Source: Cohnella lubricantis
GTDB lineage: Bacteria > Bacillota > Bacilli > Paenibacillales > Paenibacillaceae
Direction: 5' to 3'
Length of the DNA stretch: 64,000 nt
NCBI RefSeq assembly: GCF_014212015.1
Contig: NZ_JACJVN010000005.1
Coordinates: 1-64,000, forward strand
Under the pieces are notes generated by a model that had not been told where the DNA came from, did no database searches, and worked only from the letters and a program-made list of their open reading frames with translations. The position numbers were made by a program, and so were the translations under genes. Shown here piece by piece: positions 54,773 to 64,000 of the stretch (the first letter of the stretch is position 1; each line of letters opens with the position of its first letter).

Positions 54773-54982
54773 TTACATGCCGTTCGCTTGCACTTGCGGC
54801 GGAATCGGCTCGCCGAAGAACAAGTCATCGAGGGAACTGAGCGTTCCGTCTTCTTCGACTTGGTACACCGACATCTTGTCGCCGTTGACCGTCAATTCAA
54901 TAAAGCAGCTCCAACAATAAAATTGGTGCGAACCGATCTTGCCTATATCCTTGGAGTTGCAATTGGGGCATCTCATCATCAT
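54773..54982 (-). CDS. Small zinc-ribbon protein
   Basis: A protein of 67-69 residues. The N-terminus MRCPNCNSKDIGKIGSHQFYCWSC holds two CxxC knuckles, a compact zinc ribbon. An acidic segment follows (SVYQVEEDGTLSSLDDLFFGEP). It starts six bases behind the PRC-barrel gene, so the two are cotranscribed; three adjacent ATG codons make the exact start uncertain. It stands where B. subtilis has the small yrzR gene. The function is unknown. Confidence 0.75.
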   Translation of the reverse strand: MMMRCPNCNSKDIGKIGSHQFYCWSCFIELTVNGDKMSVYQVEEDGTLSSLDDLFFGEPIPPQVQANGM

Positions 54983-54988
54983 CGCTCA

Positions 54989-55522
54989 TCACCTGTCACT
55001 TTCCGCGTAAGGTTCTCTCTCCAGCACCCGCTCGCACGAAGCGGGAACCAAGATAGCATCTTCGCCCAGGGTGACGCCTTCAGGTCCTTCCGGCAATATA
55101 AGCCGGCGTCTGCCCTCGAACACATCCGCGAGAAAACCGTCCGTCAATTCGTAACCTATTATTTGTATACCCTCTGACTTACCGAAGTAAACGTCGGAGA
55201 CACGTCCGAGTTCTTGTCCATCTACCGTATAGACCGGCAGCTCCTTCAACCGGATTCGCCCGGTATGGAAGGAACGAAGCAGATGCTTGCGGTGAATAGT
55301 CGAGACTGCGGAACGGTCCCGAACGAAGAATGCGTCTTCCCCTCGAGTCGAGACGTCCGCCCAATTCACGATGCGGACGGCGTTCCGAAACCAAATCTTC
55401 GTATCGAGTACGAGGCAAGAAATCCGCCAAAATTCGTCTAGCACAATATCCTGAACGCGGCCGATTTGCTTCCCGCTCTCTAAATAGACGGGCAAACCGA
55501 TCATTTGTTGCACATTTCTCAA
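54989..55522 (-). CDS. PRC-barrel domain protein, YrrD-like
   Basis: A 177-residue protein with two PRC-barrel modules: residues 4-80 (MIGLPVYLESGKQIGRVQDIVLDEF) and 85-160 (LKELPVYTVDGQELGRVSDVYFGK). PRC barrels are small beta domains of RNA- and membrane-associated proteins. It matches yrrD of B. subtilis in domain content and position. The role is unknown. The downstream zinc-ribbon gene is in the same operon. Confidence 0.83.
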   Translation of the reverse strand: MRNVQQMIGLPVYLESGKQIGRVQDIVLDEFWRISCLVLDTKIWFRNAVRIVNWADVSTRGEDAFFVRDRSAVSTIHRKHLLRSFHTGRIRLKELPVYTVDGQELGRVSDVYFGKSEGIQIIGYELTDGFLADVFEGRRRLILPEGPEGVTLGEDAILVPASCERVLEREPYAESDR

Positions 55523-55553
55523 AAGTCTGGGCCCCTCTTATGCGAGACGCTTG

Positions 55554-56723
55554 TTATCTATTACGCAAACGCTTCGCAATGGTTGCAATGATTTTTGCGG
55601 TTTTTTCCGCTTCCGCTATATTATTGCCCAAACCGAAGCTGAATCGAATCGCCGAACGGCATCTTTCTTCCGCGAGCCCCATCGCCGTCAGCACATGAGA
55701 CGGCTGAAGGGAGCCTGCGGTGCACGCTGATCCTGCCGATGCGGCTACGCCCGCCAGGTCCAAATTCATGAGCATCGTCTCGTTCGACAAGCCCAAGAAG
55801 CTGACGTTCAGAATGTGCGGCACCCGCATGCTCTCCTCCTCCGCGCCGTTCACGGCGAAGGCGTCTGCGCCAAGCTGTTCGGCAAGGCCGTCCAGCAGTG
55901 CTTCGCGCATCGCGCGCACATGCGCGCGACGCTCCTCTCGCTCTTCCGCCGCAAGCTCCGCCGCTCGGACGAACGCGGCGATTCCCGCGACGTTCTCCGT
56001 GCCGGCGCGGCGCCCCCGCTCCTGCGAACCTCCGCGCTGAGTCGCCTCGAACGGAGCGCCCTTGCGGATGAACAGCGCGCCGACGCCCTGCGGCCCGTTC
56101 ACCTTGTGCGCGGACAGGCTGAGCAGGTCGACGGGCATCTCGCGAAGATCGAGCGTCTCATAGCCGAACGCCTGAACGGCGTCGACGTGCATGACGGCGC
56201 CTCGTTCGCGGGCGATGCGCCCGATGGCGCCGACCGGCTGAAGCGTGCCGACTTCGTTGTTCGCCGCCATCACGCTGACGACTGCCGTCGTCTCGCCGAT
56301 CGCCTTGTCGGCGTCGTCTACGCTGACGCGTCCGGCGTTGTCAACCGGCAGTACATACAACTCGAAGCCGTCTTCTTCAAGCTTCTCGCATGCGTGCAAG
56401 ACGGCGTGGTGCTCAACCGCCGTCGTGACGATGCGCGTCCGCTTCGGGTCGCGCGCGCGCTGAGCTCTCGCCGCACCGTACAAGGCGGCATTATCGCTCT
56501 CGGTGCCGCCGCCGGTGAAGACGAGCTCCGCCGGATCGCAGCGGAGAATGGCGGCCAGTTTGTCCCTGGCGGCGATAATCCGTCCCCTCGCCGCGCGGCC
56601 CGCCGCGTGGAGGCTGGACGGATTGGACGGCCCCTGGGAAGCCGCCTCGGCATAGGCCGCGATCGCTTCCGGATGCATCGGCGTCGTCGCCGAATGATCG
56701 AAATAAATCAAGTCGTTGCTCAT
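55554..56723 (-). CDS. iscS: Cysteine desulfurase, YrvO-like
   Basis: It moves sulfur from L-cysteine onto its own active cysteine and passes it on, here most likely to MnmA encoded nearby. The 389-residue PLP class V enzyme shows YFDHSATTPMHPEA, the glycine-rich GGGTESDNAAL, the HVDAVQAFGY aspartate, the PLP lysine in LSAHKVNGPQG, and the catalytic cysteine loop GSACTAGSLQPSHVL. The cymR-yrvO order is as in B. subtilis. It lies 78 bp behind cymR on the same strand. Confidence 0.92.
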   Translation of the reverse strand: MSNDLIYFDHSATTPMHPEAIAAYAEAASQGPSNPSSLHAAGRAARGRIIAARDKLAAILRCDPAELVFTGGGTESDNAALYGAARAQRARDPKRTRIVTTAVEHHAVLHACEKLEEDGFELYVLPVDNAGRVSVDDADKAIGETTAVVSVMAANNEVGTLQPVGAIGRIARERGAVMHVDAVQAFGYETLDLREMPVDLLSLSAHKVNGPQGVGALFIRKGAPFEATQRGGSQERGRRAGTENVAGIAAFVRAAELAAEEREERRAHVRAMREALLDGLAEQLGADAFAVNGAEEESMRVPHILNVSFLGLSNETMLMNLDLAGVAASAGSACTAGSLQPSHVLTAMGLAEERCRSAIRFSFGLGNNIAEAEKTAKIIATIAKRLRNR

Positions 56724-56801
56724 ATTGCTCGCCCTCTACTACACAAACCGGCGAATTCTTTGCGTTGTAACAGATCGTTCTTTCGCATTTCTCCGCCGAT
56801 T

Positions 56802-58621
<1,820 letters not shown>

Positions 58622-58654
58622 GCAGCAACCGCCATAAGCTGCCAGACCGCCAAT

Positions 58655-58685
58655 AAGCCCCCCGCTCTTCACGAGCGGGGGGCTT
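58655..58685. terminator. mnmA terminator
   Basis: A 13-bp perfect stem (AAGCCCCCCGCTC with GAGCGGGGGGCTT) around TTCAC. Confidence 0.9.
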
Positions 58686-58728
58686 ATCTATAATTTCGGC
58701 TGCATTAGCGAAGCCCGCTTAAGGCAAG

Positions 58729-58760
58729 AACGAACCCCCGGCCAAGGCCGGAGGTTCGTT
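58729..58760. terminator. Terminator of the cold-shock gene
   Basis: AACGAACCCCCGGCC and GGCCGGAGGTTCGTT with one mismatch and a 2-base centre; it serves the minus-strand csp gene. Confidence 0.85.
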
Positions 58761-58803
58761 CGCGCACGTTCGTGATATTTCAGAAGCCGCGCTTAAGCGT
58801 GAC

Positions 58804-59001
58804 TTACAGTTTCACCACGTTGGATGCTTGCGGGCCACGGTTGCCTTCCGTAATGTCGAACTCAACCGCTTGACCTTCTTCCAAGGTCTTGAAGCCGTCG
58901 CCTTGGATAGCAGAGAAGTGAACGAATACATCGTTGCCGTTCTCTACGGAGATGAAGCCGTAGCCTTTCTCTGCGTTAAACCACTTAACTGTTCCTCTCA
59001 A
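58804..59001 (-). CDS. Cold-shock protein, CspA family
   Basis: A 65-residue single OB-fold RNA/DNA chaperone with RNP1 (GYGFI) and RNP2 (VFVHFS). It melts RNA structure in the cold or in fast growth. The start is TTG 59001, nine bases behind AGGAGG; most family members begin MKxGTVKWFN, here MRGTVKWFN. The promoter (TTGCGT-17-TATAAT, 59074-59046) leaves a leader of about 35 bases before the TTG, too short for a typical csp thermosensor. It stands alone between two terminated genes. Confidence 0.93.
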   Translation of the reverse strand: MRGTVKWFNAEKGYGFISVENGNDVFVHFSAIQGDGFKTLEEGQAVEFDITEGNRGPQASNVVKL

Positions 59002-59045
59002 ATGAAAAACCTCCTAAAATCTCGCCGTCATCGGCGAATAACCTG

Positions 59046-59074
59046 ATTATAACCGATTCAATGTCCGGACGCAA
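59046..59074 (-). promoter_or_regulatory. Promoter of the cold-shock gene
   Basis: TTGCGT (59074-59069), 17 bases, TATAAT (59051-59046) on the minus strand. The rest of the gap 59075-59360 shows no gene that I can support. Confidence 0.65.
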
Positions 59075-59360
59075 TATGTGAACTTTCTGAATTATTCTTG
59101 TCGAACCAAAATAGCGAGTGAGCTGGAATTCGGCTGGAGACCGCGGCAATCGGGCATTTTCCAACAGCATAAGACGCAGCCGCGATCCGGCGAGTCCATT
59201 CCATAATATCCCTAATATATGGTCATATGTCCCATTTCAATATCGTCGTTAGCTCGGCCCGGTCGGCTCTTCCGCTTCGCCGAACATTGATTTCTGCGCC
59301 CATCTCTTCTATGATTAAGAAAAAATCGCCAAATCGGCGTTACGCTTGGAGATATGAACC

Positions 59361-59594
59361 ATGTTCGCCAAACACGTCATTTACAAACACGACAATTACA
59401 ACATGCTGACCGTCGAAGTGCAAGGCAAGACGCTTGTCGTCCGCGAGATATCCGACCAATGGGGCGAGGAGTGCCACAAGTTCCTCAGCCGCGCCGAGAT
59501 GATGCACTGGGCGGAGAACCACTTTGATGCGAAGAACTTCCCGCGAGGCGAAGAGCAGCTGCGCGAGACGCTAGACAACCTTCGCTCCATCTAA
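59361..59594 (+). CDS. Hypothetical protein, 77 aa
   Basis: A short, probably soluble alpha/beta protein: MFAKHVIYKHDNYNMLTVEVQGKTLVVREISDQWGEECHKFL with three to four beta strands, then helices (SRAEMMHWAENHF, EEQLRETLDNLRSI). No recognised domain. GGAGAT stands eight bases before the ATG. The next gene (small membrane protein) follows after 35 bp in the same direction, so they may be cotranscribed. Confidence 0.65.
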   Translation: MFAKHVIYKHDNYNMLTVEVQGKTLVVREISDQWGEECHKFLSRAEMMHWAENHFDAKNFPRGEEQLRETLDNLRSI

Positions 59595-59629
59595 CAACCC
59601 TTTACGAACCCCGAGGAGGTTGCCGCCGG

Positions 59630-59809
59630 TTGGACGCTAACGCCATTCTCATCTTTGCCATCGCCTCGTTCGGCCTTGGCGCCGTGCTGATCTGGCAGCG
59701 GCAGTCGATTCCCGACCGCCTGCGCCGCGGCATGGCGATCACCGCCCTGGCTTTGGTCGCATTCGCCTTCTTCCTGATCGTCTACTTCTTCGCCGCCGCA
59801 GGCGCTTAG
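59630..59809 (+). CDS. Small two-span membrane protein, 59 aa
   Basis: From TTG 59630 the frame reads MDANAILIFAIASFGLGAVL, a short loop WQRQSIPDRLRRGM, then a second span ITALALVAFAFFLIVYFF and stops at 59807-59809. GAGGAGG lies ten bases before the TTG. Two transmembrane helices with a basic cytoplasmic loop are clear. No family recognised. It is easily missed because of the TTG start and the small size. Confidence 0.6.
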   Translation: MDANAILIFAIASFGLGAVLIWQRQSIPDRLRRGMAITALALVAFAFFLIVYFFAAAGA

Positions 59810-59826
59810 AGGTAAAATTTAGCGCC

Positions 59827-59895
59827 GCAGGACATACTAGGAGCGAACGTTACCGTCACCTATGGAGGTTCGCTCAATGAGATCGTATGTCCTGC
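59827..59895 (+). promoter_or_regulatory. Long two-part hairpin at the upstream start of pepF
   Basis: GCAGGACATAC (59827-59837) pairs fully with GTATGTCCTGC (59885-59895). Inside it GAGCGAAC (59841-59848) pairs fully with GTTCGCTC (59868-59875). The ATG at 59877 lies in the internal loop and its GGAGG (59864-59868) at the edge of the apical loop. The RNA could mask this upstream start. Confidence 0.7.
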
Positions 59896-60032
59896 CGTCC
59901 GCCGCCGCTCTGGCGGCGTTATCTTTACTAGGCTCCATCGCGCTGTCCCCCGTCCCGCGCTCTCCAGCAGCAGCCGCGGCCCCGGCGCAAGGCAGCAGCG
60001 CTCATATATCGAATAGGAGGTTATCCGAGACG
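59877..60032 (+). other. In-frame signal-peptide-like extension upstream of pepF
   Basis: From ATG 59877, eight bases behind GGAGG, the frame runs without a stop into pepF: MRSYVLPSAAALAALSLLGS and on through IALSPVPRSPAAAAAPAQGS. This has the n-, h- and c-regions of a signal peptide. It ends in NRRLSET, where the two arginines are AGG-AGG, the ribosome binding site of the internal start. Either PepF is made in two forms or the segment is a leader. Confidence 0.5.
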
Positions 60033-61832
60033 ATGAACCAAGTACCGACCCGAAGCGAATCCAAGCCGGACTATCACTGGAAGCTCGAGGATCTGTTCGC
60101 GAGCCAAGCCGAATGGGATGCAGAATACGCCAAAGTACGCAAGCAGATCGGCGAGATCGCAGCCTATCAAGGCAAGCTGAAGAATGCGGCGGCAATCGCC
60201 GAGTGCTTCGCCCTCGAGGACGATCTGTCCTTGTCGACCGAACGCCTCTACGTGTACGCCAACATGCGCCATCATGAAGATATGGCGGAAGGCAAGAATC
60301 AGGCGCTCTCCGAGAAGTCGAAGAAGCTGAGCGTCGAGGTGAACGAAGCGCTGTCCTTCATCACGCCGGAGATTCTGTCACTCTCCGAAGAACAATTGAA
60401 ATCGTTCATTCAAGATCCGTCGCTGAGCCGTACATATAAGCATACGCTCGAAGAGATGCTCCGCCAGAAGCCGCATGTACTGTCCAAGAACGAGGAAGCG
60501 CTGCTTGCTCAAGTCGGCAACATCTCCCAATCGCCAAGCACGATCTTCGGCATGATGAATAACGCCGACATGAAGTTCCCGAAGGTCAAGAACGAGAACG
60601 GCGAAGAAGTGGAGCTGACGCACGGCAGCTACATCCAGTTCCTCGAGAGCCGTGATCGCAGCGTTCGGGAAGCAGCCTTCAAAGCGGTGTATGACACGTA
60701 CGGCAAATGGCGCAATACGCTGGCGGCTACGCTGAACGCCAATGTGGCCAAGAACATTTTCTACGCGAATGTCCGTCACTTCCCGTCCGCGCTCGAGATG
60801 TCTCTGTTCGGCGATAACATCCCGCAGAGCGTATATGACAACCTGATCTCGACCGTTCACGAGCATCTGCCGCTCATGCACCGCTACATGGAGCTGCGCA
60901 AGAAGCTGCTCAAGGTTGATGAGCTTCATATGTACGACCTGTTCGCTCCGCTCGTCGAGGAGTTCGATATGGACATCGACTACAATCAGGCGAAGAAGAC
61001 GGTCTATGACGCGCTCGTCCCGCTGGGCGAATCGTATCGCAAGACGCTGCAGAGCGGCTTCGAGGACGGCTGGATCGACGTGTACGAGAATCAGGGCAAG
61101 CGCAGCGGCGCATACAGCTGGGGCGCGTACGGCACTCACCCGTATGTGCTGCTCAATCACAAGGACAATCTGAACAGCATGTTCACGCTCGCGCACGAGA
61201 TGGGTCACGCGATGCATTCGTACTATTCGGACGAGAACCAGGAGTATCGCGACGCGCAGTACACGATCTTCCTCGCGGAAGTAGCTTCGACTCTGAACGA
61301 GGCGCTGCTGATGGATTATCTGCTGAACAAGTCCACTGATCCGAAGGAGAAAATGTACCTCCTCACCTACTACGCCGATCAGTTCCGGACGACGCTGTTC
61401 CGCCAGACGATGTTCGCGGAATTCGAGAAGATCGTGCACGCGAGAACGGAAGCAGGCGAATCGCTCACACCGCAGGATCTGTGCGATATTTATTACGACC
61501 TCAACGTCAAGTATTATGGCAAGGATATGGTCGTCGACAAGGAGATCGCGATGGAGTGGGCGCGCATTCCCCACTTCTACACAAGCTTCTATGTGTACAA
61601 ATACTCAACCGGCTTCTCGGCGGCGACGAGCTTCGCGAAGCAGATCCTCGACGAAGGCCAGCCGGCCGTCGACCGCTATATGGGCTTCCTAAAGAGCGGC
61701 GGCAGCGATTACCCGATCAACATCCTGAAGAAGGCCGGCGTCGACATGTCCACGCCGGAGCCGATCGCACAGGCGATGAGCGTCTTCAAGGACTTGATCG
61801 AGCAGATGGAGCAGCTGACGGCGGGGCGTTAA
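60033..61832 (+). CDS. pepF: Oligoendopeptidase F
   Basis: A 599-residue M3B zinc metallopeptidase that cuts peptides of about 7-17 residues. It opens with YHWKLEDLFASQAEWDAEY and carries the zinc motif LAHEMGHAMHSYYS (HExxH at residues 388-392) with the downstream glutamate in EVASTLNEALL. Length and start match the family. The start at ATG 60033 follows AGGAGG after 12 bases; the tandem AGG codons, rare in this GC-rich genome, argue that this is a real ribosome binding site. An upstream start at 59877 would add a 52-residue signal-like extension (separate entry). Confidence 0.93.
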   Translation: MNQVPTRSESKPDYHWKLEDLFASQAEWDAEYAKVRKQIGEIAAYQGKLKNAAAIAECFALEDDLSLSTERLYVYANMRHHEDMAEGKNQALSEKSKKLSVEVNEALSFITPEILSLSEEQLKSFIQDPSLSRTYKHTLEEMLRQKPHVLSKNEEALLAQVGNISQSPSTIFGMMNNADMKFPKVKNENGEEVELTHGSYIQFLESRDRSVREAAFKAVYDTYGKWRNTLAATLNANVAKNIFYANVRHFPSALEMSLFGDNIPQSVYDNLISTVHEHLPLMHRYMELRKKLLKVDELHMYDLFAPLVEEFDMDIDYNQAKKTVYDALVPLGESYRKTLQSGFEDGWIDVYENQGKRSGAYSWGAYGTHPYVLLNHKDNLNSMFTLAHEMGHAMHSYYSDENQEYRDAQYTIFLAEVASTLNEALLMDYLLNKSTDPKEKMYLLTYYADQFRTTLFRQTMFAEFEKIVHARTEAGESLTPQDLCDIYYDLNVKYYGKDMVVDKEIAMEWARIPHFYTSFYVYKYSTGFSAATSFAKQILDEGQPAVDRYMGFLKSGGSDYPINILKKAGVDMSTPEPIAQAMSVFKDLIEQMEQLTAGR

Positions 61833-61889
61833 TACGAGAGCAGACATGCGGCTGCTAGCCGTTCGCTCTGCACCGTTCGCTCTATAGCA

Positions 61890-61935
61890 AAGGCCCGTCT
61901 CTTGAGCTATTCACATAGCTTAGAGGCGGGCCTTG
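61890..61935 (+). terminator. pepF terminator
   Basis: AAGGCCCGTCTCT and AGAGGCGGGCCTT with an inner AGCTAT / ATAGCT stem, followed by GTTG. Confidence 0.85.
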
Positions 61936-61977
61936 TTGCGCTTGGATGAGTGTTCGCGATGGACGGCTGCGGATAAA

Positions 61978-62402
61978 GTCGATTGGATCGACTTCTTCGG
62001 CACCTTCGCAGCGATATTGGCCATTGTAGTCGATTGGATCGACTTCTTCGGCACCTTCGCAGCGATATTAGCCATTGTAGTCGATTGGATCGACTTCTTC
62101 GGCACCTTCGCAGCGATATTAGCCATTGTAGTCGATTGGATCGACTTCTTCGGCACCTACGCAGCGATATTGGCCATTGTTGTCGATTGGATCAACTTCT
62201 TCGGCACCTTCGCAGCGATATTAGCCATTGTTGTCGATTGGATCGACTTCTTTGGCACCTACGCAGCGATATTAGCCATTGTAGTCGATTGGATCGACTT
62301 CTTTGGCACCTACGCAGCGATATTGGCCATTGTAGTCGATTGGATCGACTTCTTCGGCACCTTCGCAGCGATATTGGCCATTGTTGTCGATTGGATCGAC
62401 TT
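61978..62402. repeat. 51-bp minisatellite, eight full copies plus a partial ninth
   Basis: Units start at 61978, 62029, 62080, 62131, 62182, 62233, 62284 and 62335, with a partial one at 62386. Each begins with the palindrome GTCGAT-TGG-ATCGAC followed by 36 bases. Copies differ at five positions only (A/T, C/T, T/A, G/A, G/A). Because 51 is divisible by three, frames stay open on both strands. The plus frame from 61933 encodes VDWIDFFGTFAAILAIV repeated, but it lacks a ribosome binding site and starts within the pepF terminator. I list it as a DNA repeat and not as a gene. Confidence 0.92.
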
Positions 62403-62805
62403 TCGAGTCTCAGTGGCCGAGAACAATCCATACTACTGCTTCTCAGAATTCAGAGTGAGGTCTGCCGCCAAAGTCTTCTTGCTTCACGAGAAGCAGCAGA
62501 TTAAACCGCCGGCGACAATCTCCTCCCCTGTACTGCACCTGACATTCTATTAATACGGCAATCCAGTTGACATGAACGCGTACCCGGATAGCGTCCGAAT
62601 TGAAGACCGGAACCGTACGATTTGGTATCGAACAGACGGTCAAATAGTAGACCCGTTCTGCGGCACACTATTCGCCGGCTAAGTTCGAGGGATTGCTGCA
62701 GTTATGACTTTTCGACCTTATCCGTTTGGGTTGGAACCCGCCGATTGTGTTATAGTAAAGGAATGTACAGGAAAGTTTCTAATTAGCGGAGGAGGATCCG
62801 TTCTT
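62403..62805. other. Gap between the minisatellite and the M29 peptidase gene
   Basis: About 400 bases without a supported gene. A 36-codon frame (62572-62682, MNAYPDSVRIEDRNRTIWYR and on) lacks a ribosome binding site. A TATAGT at 62751-62756 with a GGTTGG 16 bases upstream is a weak promoter candidate for the next gene. Confidence 0.5.
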
Positions 62806-64000
62806 ATGGCAACACATGAGCAAAAATTAGATCGTTACGCAGACCTGATCGTCAACATCGGCCTGCAGCTGCAGAAAGGTCAGAAGCTGGTCGTTAACGC
62901 AACGACCGATTCGGTAGACCTCGTTCGCGCCATCGCGCGCAAGGGTTACGAGGCCGGCGCCTATCTCGTAAAGGTCAACTGGAACGACGACACGGTCTCC
63001 CGCTTGCGCTACGATCACGCCGATGAAGGCGCGTTCCTCGAAGAGCCGAAGTGGTATGCCGGCGAGATGGTCGAGCTGGCTGAGCAGAACGCTGCGGTCG
63101 TAAGCGTCGTCTCCTCGGATCCGGATCTGTTGAAGGGCGTGCCGCAGGAGCGAATTGTCAACCACCAGAAGACGTACGGGAAAACGATGAGCCTGTACCG
63201 CAAATATACGCTCTCGAACAAATTCAGCTGGTGCGTCGTCGCCAATCCTTCCGCCGCTTGGGCGGCTAAAGTGTTCCCGGATGCGCCGCAGGAAGAGCAA
63301 GTCGCCAAGCTGTGGGACGCTATCTTCGCCGCTGTCCGCGTCGACCGCGACGATCCTGTCGCCGCATGGCAAGAACATATTCAGACTTTGAATCAGAAAT
63401 CCGACTACTTAAACGCCAAGCAATATAAACGGCTTCACTATGTCGCTCCAGGAACCGACTTGTTCGTCGGGCTGCCGGAAGGCCATATCTGGGTCGCAGC
63501 CGACAGTGCGAATGAGAAGGGCACGCCATTCGTGGCGAACCTGCCGACGGAGGAAGTGTTCACCGCGCCGCTCGCTTCGGACGTCAGCGGCCATGTGTCC
63601 AGCACGAAGCCGCTCAGTTACGGCGGCAATATCATCGACGGGTTCACGCTTACGTTCGAGAACGGCCGAATTGTCGATGTGAAGGCAGAGAAGGGCGAAG
63701 ATACGCTCAGGAACCTCGTCGAGATGGACGAAGGCTCCCATTATCTCGGCGAGGTGGCGCTTGTCCCCCACTTCTCGCCGATCTCGCAATCCGGCATCCT
63801 GTATTACAATACGCTGTTCGACGAGAACGCTTCGAACCACTTGGCGATCGGCGCTGCTTATCCGTTCTGCCTCAAAGGCGGCACGCAGATGTCCGAGGAA
63901 GAACTGGCTAAGAGCGGTCTCAACAAGAGCATGACGCACGTCGACTTCATGATCGGCTCGGCCGAGATGGACATCTACGGCGTCACCGCGGACGGCAAAG
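62806..64000 (+). CDS. M29 family aminopeptidase (AmpS/PepS-like), partial at window end
   Basis: The first 398 residues are present and the frame is open at 64000. It starts MATHEQKLDRYADLIVNIGLQLQKGQKLVVNA, the usual opening of M29 aminopeptidases, which remove N-terminal residues with a two-metal site. Conserved parts are ANLPTEEVFTAPL-like sequence (here VANLPTEEVFTAPL, first metal glutamate), VEMDEGSHYLGEVALVP (second glutamate) and YYNTLFDENASNHLAIGAAYP (histidine). TMTHVD-like residues appear as MTHVDFMIGS near the end. The start is ATG 62806, nine bases behind a GGAGGAGGA site. About 12 residues should be missing if the family length of about 410 holds. Confidence 0.92.
   Translation, partial: MATHEQKLDRYADLIVNIGLQLQKGQKLVVNATTDSVDLVRAIARKGYEAGAYLVKVNWNDDTVSRLRYDHADEGAFLEEPKWYAGEMVELAEQNAAVVSVVSSDPDLLKGVPQERIVNHQKTYGKTMSLYRKYTLSNKFSWCVVANPSAAWAAKVFPDAPQEEQVAKLWDAIFAAVRVDRDDPVAAWQEHIQTLNQKSDYLNAKQYKRLHYVAPGTDLFVGLPEGHIWVAADSANEKGTPFVANLPTEEVFTAPLASDVSGHVSSTKPLSYGGNIIDGFTLTFENGRIVDVKAEKGEDTLRNLVEMDEGSHYLGEVALVPHFSPISQSGILYYNTLFDENASNHLAIGAAYPFCLKGGTQMSEEELAKSGLNKSMTHVDFMIGSAEMDIYGVTADGK

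Noticed and set aside
61978-62402. CRISPR array
   Set aside because: The whole 51-bp unit is repeated, including the part between palindromes; there are no unique spacers and no cas genes nearby.
61933-62553. A 206-codon hydrophobic repeat protein
   Set aside because: No ribosome binding site, start inside the pepF terminator, and alternative frames on both strands are also open; kept only as a repeat and a finding.
62572-62682. A 36-codon frame before the M29 peptidase gene
   Set aside because: No ribosome binding site and no recognisable sequence; could be chance.

Overview
The window reads as chromosomal DNA from a moderately GC-rich, spore-forming Firmicute of the Paenibacillus/Cohnella type. 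The reasons are AGGAGG-type ribosome binding sites with frequent TTG and GTG starts, T-box leaders in front of tyrS and alaS, a sigma-K gene fragment, an AraR/ara operon of Bacillus type, and a gene block in the same order as the B. subtilis cymR-yrvO / yrrD / yrrI-alaS-yrzL-yrrK-yrzB-mltG-yrrN-yrrO region. The species assignment is inference. Calls rest on reading the translations and motifs; no database search was possible.

Layout. 1-0.25 kb: broken 3' part of a sigK gene that begins abruptly after a TGA, like the border of a skin-type element. 0.3-5.3 kb, minus strand: an unassigned glycosidase-like protein, a methyltransferase, an acyl-CoA ligase and a hotdog thioesterase. 5.4-10.9 kb, minus strand: araD-araB-araA and the repressor gene araR, with three AraR-type boxes and one CcpA-type cre site. 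10.9-12.6 kb: T-box-controlled tyrS. 13.2-17.5 kb: sbcD-sbcC.

17.6-28.7 kb is the accessory region. It holds a complete four-gene Wadjet (JetABCD) plasmid-defence operon of the DUF2397/DUF2398/SMC/DUF2399 kind, a divergent IS1595-like transposase homologue that has lost recognisable catalytic residues, a 27-residue holin-like toxin with flanking hairpins, and remnants of a PLD-SNF2 helicase and of a small gene behind jetD. A 22-bp direct repeat, which also forms a minus-strand terminator, brackets 17.6-27.5 kb.

28.8-45 kb is mostly housekeeping: a von Willebrand A protein, a WYL regulator, adenine deaminase, a KapD-like exonuclease, ilvD, a polysaccharide deacetylase, an AI-2E permease, a penicillin-binding protein, an mhqD-mhqO quinone-resistance pair with two MhqR-like boxes, and a chemotaxis receptor.

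45-58.6 kb is the conserved block: two U32 proteins for tRNA hydroxylation (one apparently starting at AUC), mltG, two DUF1292 proteins, ruvX, ireB, alaS with its T-box, an AI-2E permease, a zinc-ribbon protein, a PRC-barrel protein, a cysteine desulfurase, cymR, and mnmA in divergent orientation. The desulfurase supplies sulfur to MnmA for tRNA thiolation.

58.8-64 kb: a cold-shock protein, two small proteins (one a 59-residue TTG-start membrane protein), oligoendopeptidase F with an unusual in-frame upstream signal-like extension and hairpin, an eight-copy 51-bp palindrome-bearing minisatellite, and the start of an M29 aminopeptidase that runs off the window.
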